Part shown: positions 4,891 through 6,252 of the stretch, in pieces
Layout of the letters: each line of letters opens with the position of its first letter
Position numbering within the stretch: the stretch's first letter is position 1
From: an uncultured Collinsella sp.
GTDB lineage: Bacteria; Actinomycetota; Coriobacteriia; Coriobacteriales; Coriobacteriaceae
DNA: 6,252 bases
Direction of reading: 5' to 3'
NCBI GenBank assembly: GCA_959599615.1
Contig: CAUGKA010000122.1
Location: 1-6,252 of the forward strand
Notes under the pieces: generated by a model
Told to the model about the DNA's origin: nothing
What the model saw: only the letters and a program-made list of their open reading frames with translations
Database searches by the model: none
Position numbers and translations under genes: made by a program

Positions 4891-5589
4891 ATGGCAGAAA
4901 ACAAAGACGAACAGCTCACCGACGAGGAGCTGGCACAGCTCCAGCTGGCAGAGGAGAACGAGAACGCCGTCGATCGCCTGGTCCAGGAGCTCGGCTGCCC
5001 CACGCGCCGCATCCGCCAGTTTGCCGCCCGCGTGCTGCACCTGCTTGCCGAGCGCGATCCGCAGCGCGTCGTGCCCTGCGTGCCCGCGTTGATCGAGGCA
5101 CTCGACCGCCCCGAGGCGCAGACCCGCTGGGAGGCCCTCGATGCCCTGACGGCGCTCGCCACCACCTGCCCTGAGCAGCTGGGCGATGCCTTTGAGGGCG
5201 CCGAGACTGCACTGTTCGACGAGATCTCCTCCACGCTGCGCTATGCCGCCTTCCGCCTGCTGTGCGTGTGGGGTGCCACGAGTGTCGAGCGTTCGCGCGA
5301 GGCTTGGCCCATCCTGGACGAGGCCATCCAGTGCTACCACGGCGACCTTGAGTATCGCGACATGCTCGGTTGCCTGTACGAGTTTTGCCAGGGCGAGATC
5401 GACGCCGAGGTTGCCGAGAAGCTTGCGCTGCGCCTTAAGTTCGATGCCGAGAACGGTAAGGGCAGCTATCTCAAGGCCCGTTCGAGCGAGATTTGCGAAA
5501 TGCTTGTTAAACGTTTTGGCCTGGATCTCTCCAAAAAGAAGAAGCGTGCTAGCGTTAAAAAATCTGACGACGCCGAAGACGAGGAGTAA
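4891..5589 (+). CDS. HEAT-like helical repeat protein of unknown function
   Basis: A 232-residue, probably cytoplasmic all-helical protein. Paired amphipathic helices resembling HEAT repeats are visible at about 25-55 (CPTRRIRQFAARVLHLLAE), 59-92 (VVPCVPALIEALDRP, then a W-E-A-L-D-A-L helix) and 103-130, with looser helices to about 210. The N-terminus is acidic, and the C-terminus combines a Lys cluster (KKKKR, 215-219) with a short acidic end (DDAEDEE). HEAT-like scaffolds usually mediate protein binding; no catalytic motif is visible. It is rich in Cys (8 in 232), like its neighbours. AGAGG (4881-4885) lies 5 bases before the ATG. Its last codons GAGGAG serve as ribosome binding site for the dehydrogenase 6 bases downstream, which implies coupled translation. 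The partner is unknown; the adjacent enzymes or membrane protein are guesses from position. Confidence 0.82.
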   Translation: MAENKDEQLTDEELAQLQLAEENENAVDRLVQELGCPTRRIRQFAARVLHLLAERDPQRVVPCVPALIEALDRPEAQTRWEALDALTALATTCPEQLGDAFEGAETALFDEISSTLRYAAFRLLCVWGATSVERSREAWPILDEAIQCYHGDLEYRDMLGCLYEFCQGEIDAEVAEKLALRLKFDAENGKGSYLKARSSEICEMLVKRFGLDLSKKKKRASVKKSDDAEDEE

Positions 5590-5595
5590 CAGATT

Positions 5596-6252
5596 ATGGC
5601 GCACGATGTAGTCCTGATTCCCGGTGACGGTATCGGTCCCGAGATTACGCAGGCCATGCGCCGCGTGGTCGAGGCCACCGGTGTCCAGATCAACTGGAAC
5701 GTCCAGGAGGCCGGTGCCGGCGTCATGGACGAGTTTGGCACGCCGCTGCCCCAGCACGTCCTCGATGCGGTCGCCGAGACCAAGGTTGCCATCAAGGGCC
5801 CCATCACCACACCGGTCGGCACGGGTTTCCGCAGCGTCAACGTGGCCCTGCGCAAGCATTTCGACCTGTACGCCTGCGTGCGCCCCTGCCTGTCGCAGCC
5901 GGGTGACGGCTCGCGCTTCCGCGATGTCGACCTGGTTATCGTGCGCGAGAACACCGAGGACCTCTACGCCGGCATCGAGTTCGATGAGGGCGCTGCCGAG
6001 GTCGAGGAGCTCTCGCAGCTCGTCGAGCGTTCGGGCCAAAAGACCTTCGCCGCCGATTCCGCGATCTCGATTAAGCCGATCTCCATCGCCAAGAGCCGTC
6101 GCATTGTGGAGTATGCCTTTGAGTATGCCCGCCGCTGCGGCCGCAAAAAGGTGACGGCCGTGCACAAGGCCAACATCATGAAGGCGACCGACGGCCTGTT
6201 CCTGCGCGTGGCGCGCGAGGTGGCCGCCAACTATCCCGATATCGAGTTCAAC
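5596..6252 (+). CDS. icd: Isocitrate dehydrogenase-type decarboxylating dehydrogenase (3' part missing)
   Basis: The first 219 residues of a gene running off the right edge. It belongs to the isocitrate/isopropylmalate dehydrogenase family, which oxidatively decarboxylates a 2-hydroxyacid with NAD(P)+ and Mg2+ or Mn2+. Seen: IPGDGIGPEIT (8-18), KGPITTPVGTGFRSVNVALR (67-86) with Ser80, Asn82 and Arg86, Arg96 in CVRPC, RENTEDLYAGIE (117-128) with Arg117 and Tyr124, and VHKANIMKATDGLF (189-202) with Lys191. Ser80-x-Asn82 and RENTEDLYAGIE favour isocitrate over isopropylmalate. About 25 extra residues (129-156) lie between YAGIE and SIKPIS. Cofactor choice depends on the missing C-terminal half. 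The start has GAGGAG 9 bases upstream, made from the previous gene's last codons. Being last visible in the operon, it may supply 2-oxoglutarate for glutamate synthesis in an anaerobe; that role is inferred. Homoisocitrate or another substrate is not excluded. Confidence 0.9.
   Translation, partial: MAHDVVLIPGDGIGPEITQAMRRVVEATGVQINWNVQEAGAGVMDEFGTPLPQHVLDAVAETKVAIKGPITTPVGTGFRSVNVALRKHFDLYACVRPCLSQPGDGSRFRDVDLVIVRENTEDLYAGIEFDEGAAEVEELSQLVERSGQKTFAADSAISIKPISIAKSRRIVEYAFEYARRCGRKKVTAVHKANIMKATDGLFLRVAREVAANYPDIEFN

Noticed and set aside
4429..6165. Very long minus-strand open frame (578 codons) across three genes
   Set aside because: It lies antisense to three genes with clear ribosome binding sites and, in one case, unmistakable family motifs. 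Its translation is low in recognisable motifs and spans gene boundaries. GC-rich codon use in the + genes removes stops from the antisense frame.

Overview
This looks like a GC-rich chromosomal segment from an anaerobic actinobacterium. Codon choice (strong third-position G/C, many GCC, GAC and CTC codons), the cysteine-rich proteins and the gene set all suggest a gut Coriobacteriia member, probably Collinsella-like. The lineage call is inference from sequence character, not a database result. No rRNA, tRNA, CRISPR array, phage or IS gene is visible.

Layout: every supported gene is on the + strand. Positions 1-320 hold no convincing gene. They contain a perfect inverted repeat at the left edge, which overlaps a possible leftward promoter, and several small hairpins before the first gene. 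Positions 321-1328 encode a secreted lipoprotein of the extracellular solute-binding family 3 type, closed by a strong Rho-independent terminator. A 217-base leader containing an 8-bp inverted repeat then precedes hpf (1646-2230), the long form of the ribosome hibernation factor. hpf is followed by two hairpins, the second a clear terminator. Next come a DegV/FakB-type fatty-acid-binding protein (2310-3263) and, after a 98-base gap, four tightly spaced genes that look like one operon: a beta-hydroxyacid dehydrogenase with a His/Cys-rich tail (3362-4441), a small membrane protein (4447-4875), a HEAT-like helical repeat protein (4891-5589), and an isocitrate dehydrogenase-type decarboxylating dehydrogenase that runs off the right edge (5596-6252).

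The functional themes are ribosome preservation in stationary phase, fatty-acid handling and small-acid oxidoreduction. The most unusual item is the dehydrogenase tail: three 12-residue His/Cys repeats, 14 His and 9 Cys in the last 53 residues, attached to an otherwise ordinary GarR/GlxR-like enzyme. It looks like a metal-binding or metal-storage appendage on a family that needs no metal for catalysis. The two uncharacterised genes between this enzyme and the isocitrate dehydrogenase share its apparent transcript and may belong to the same process.
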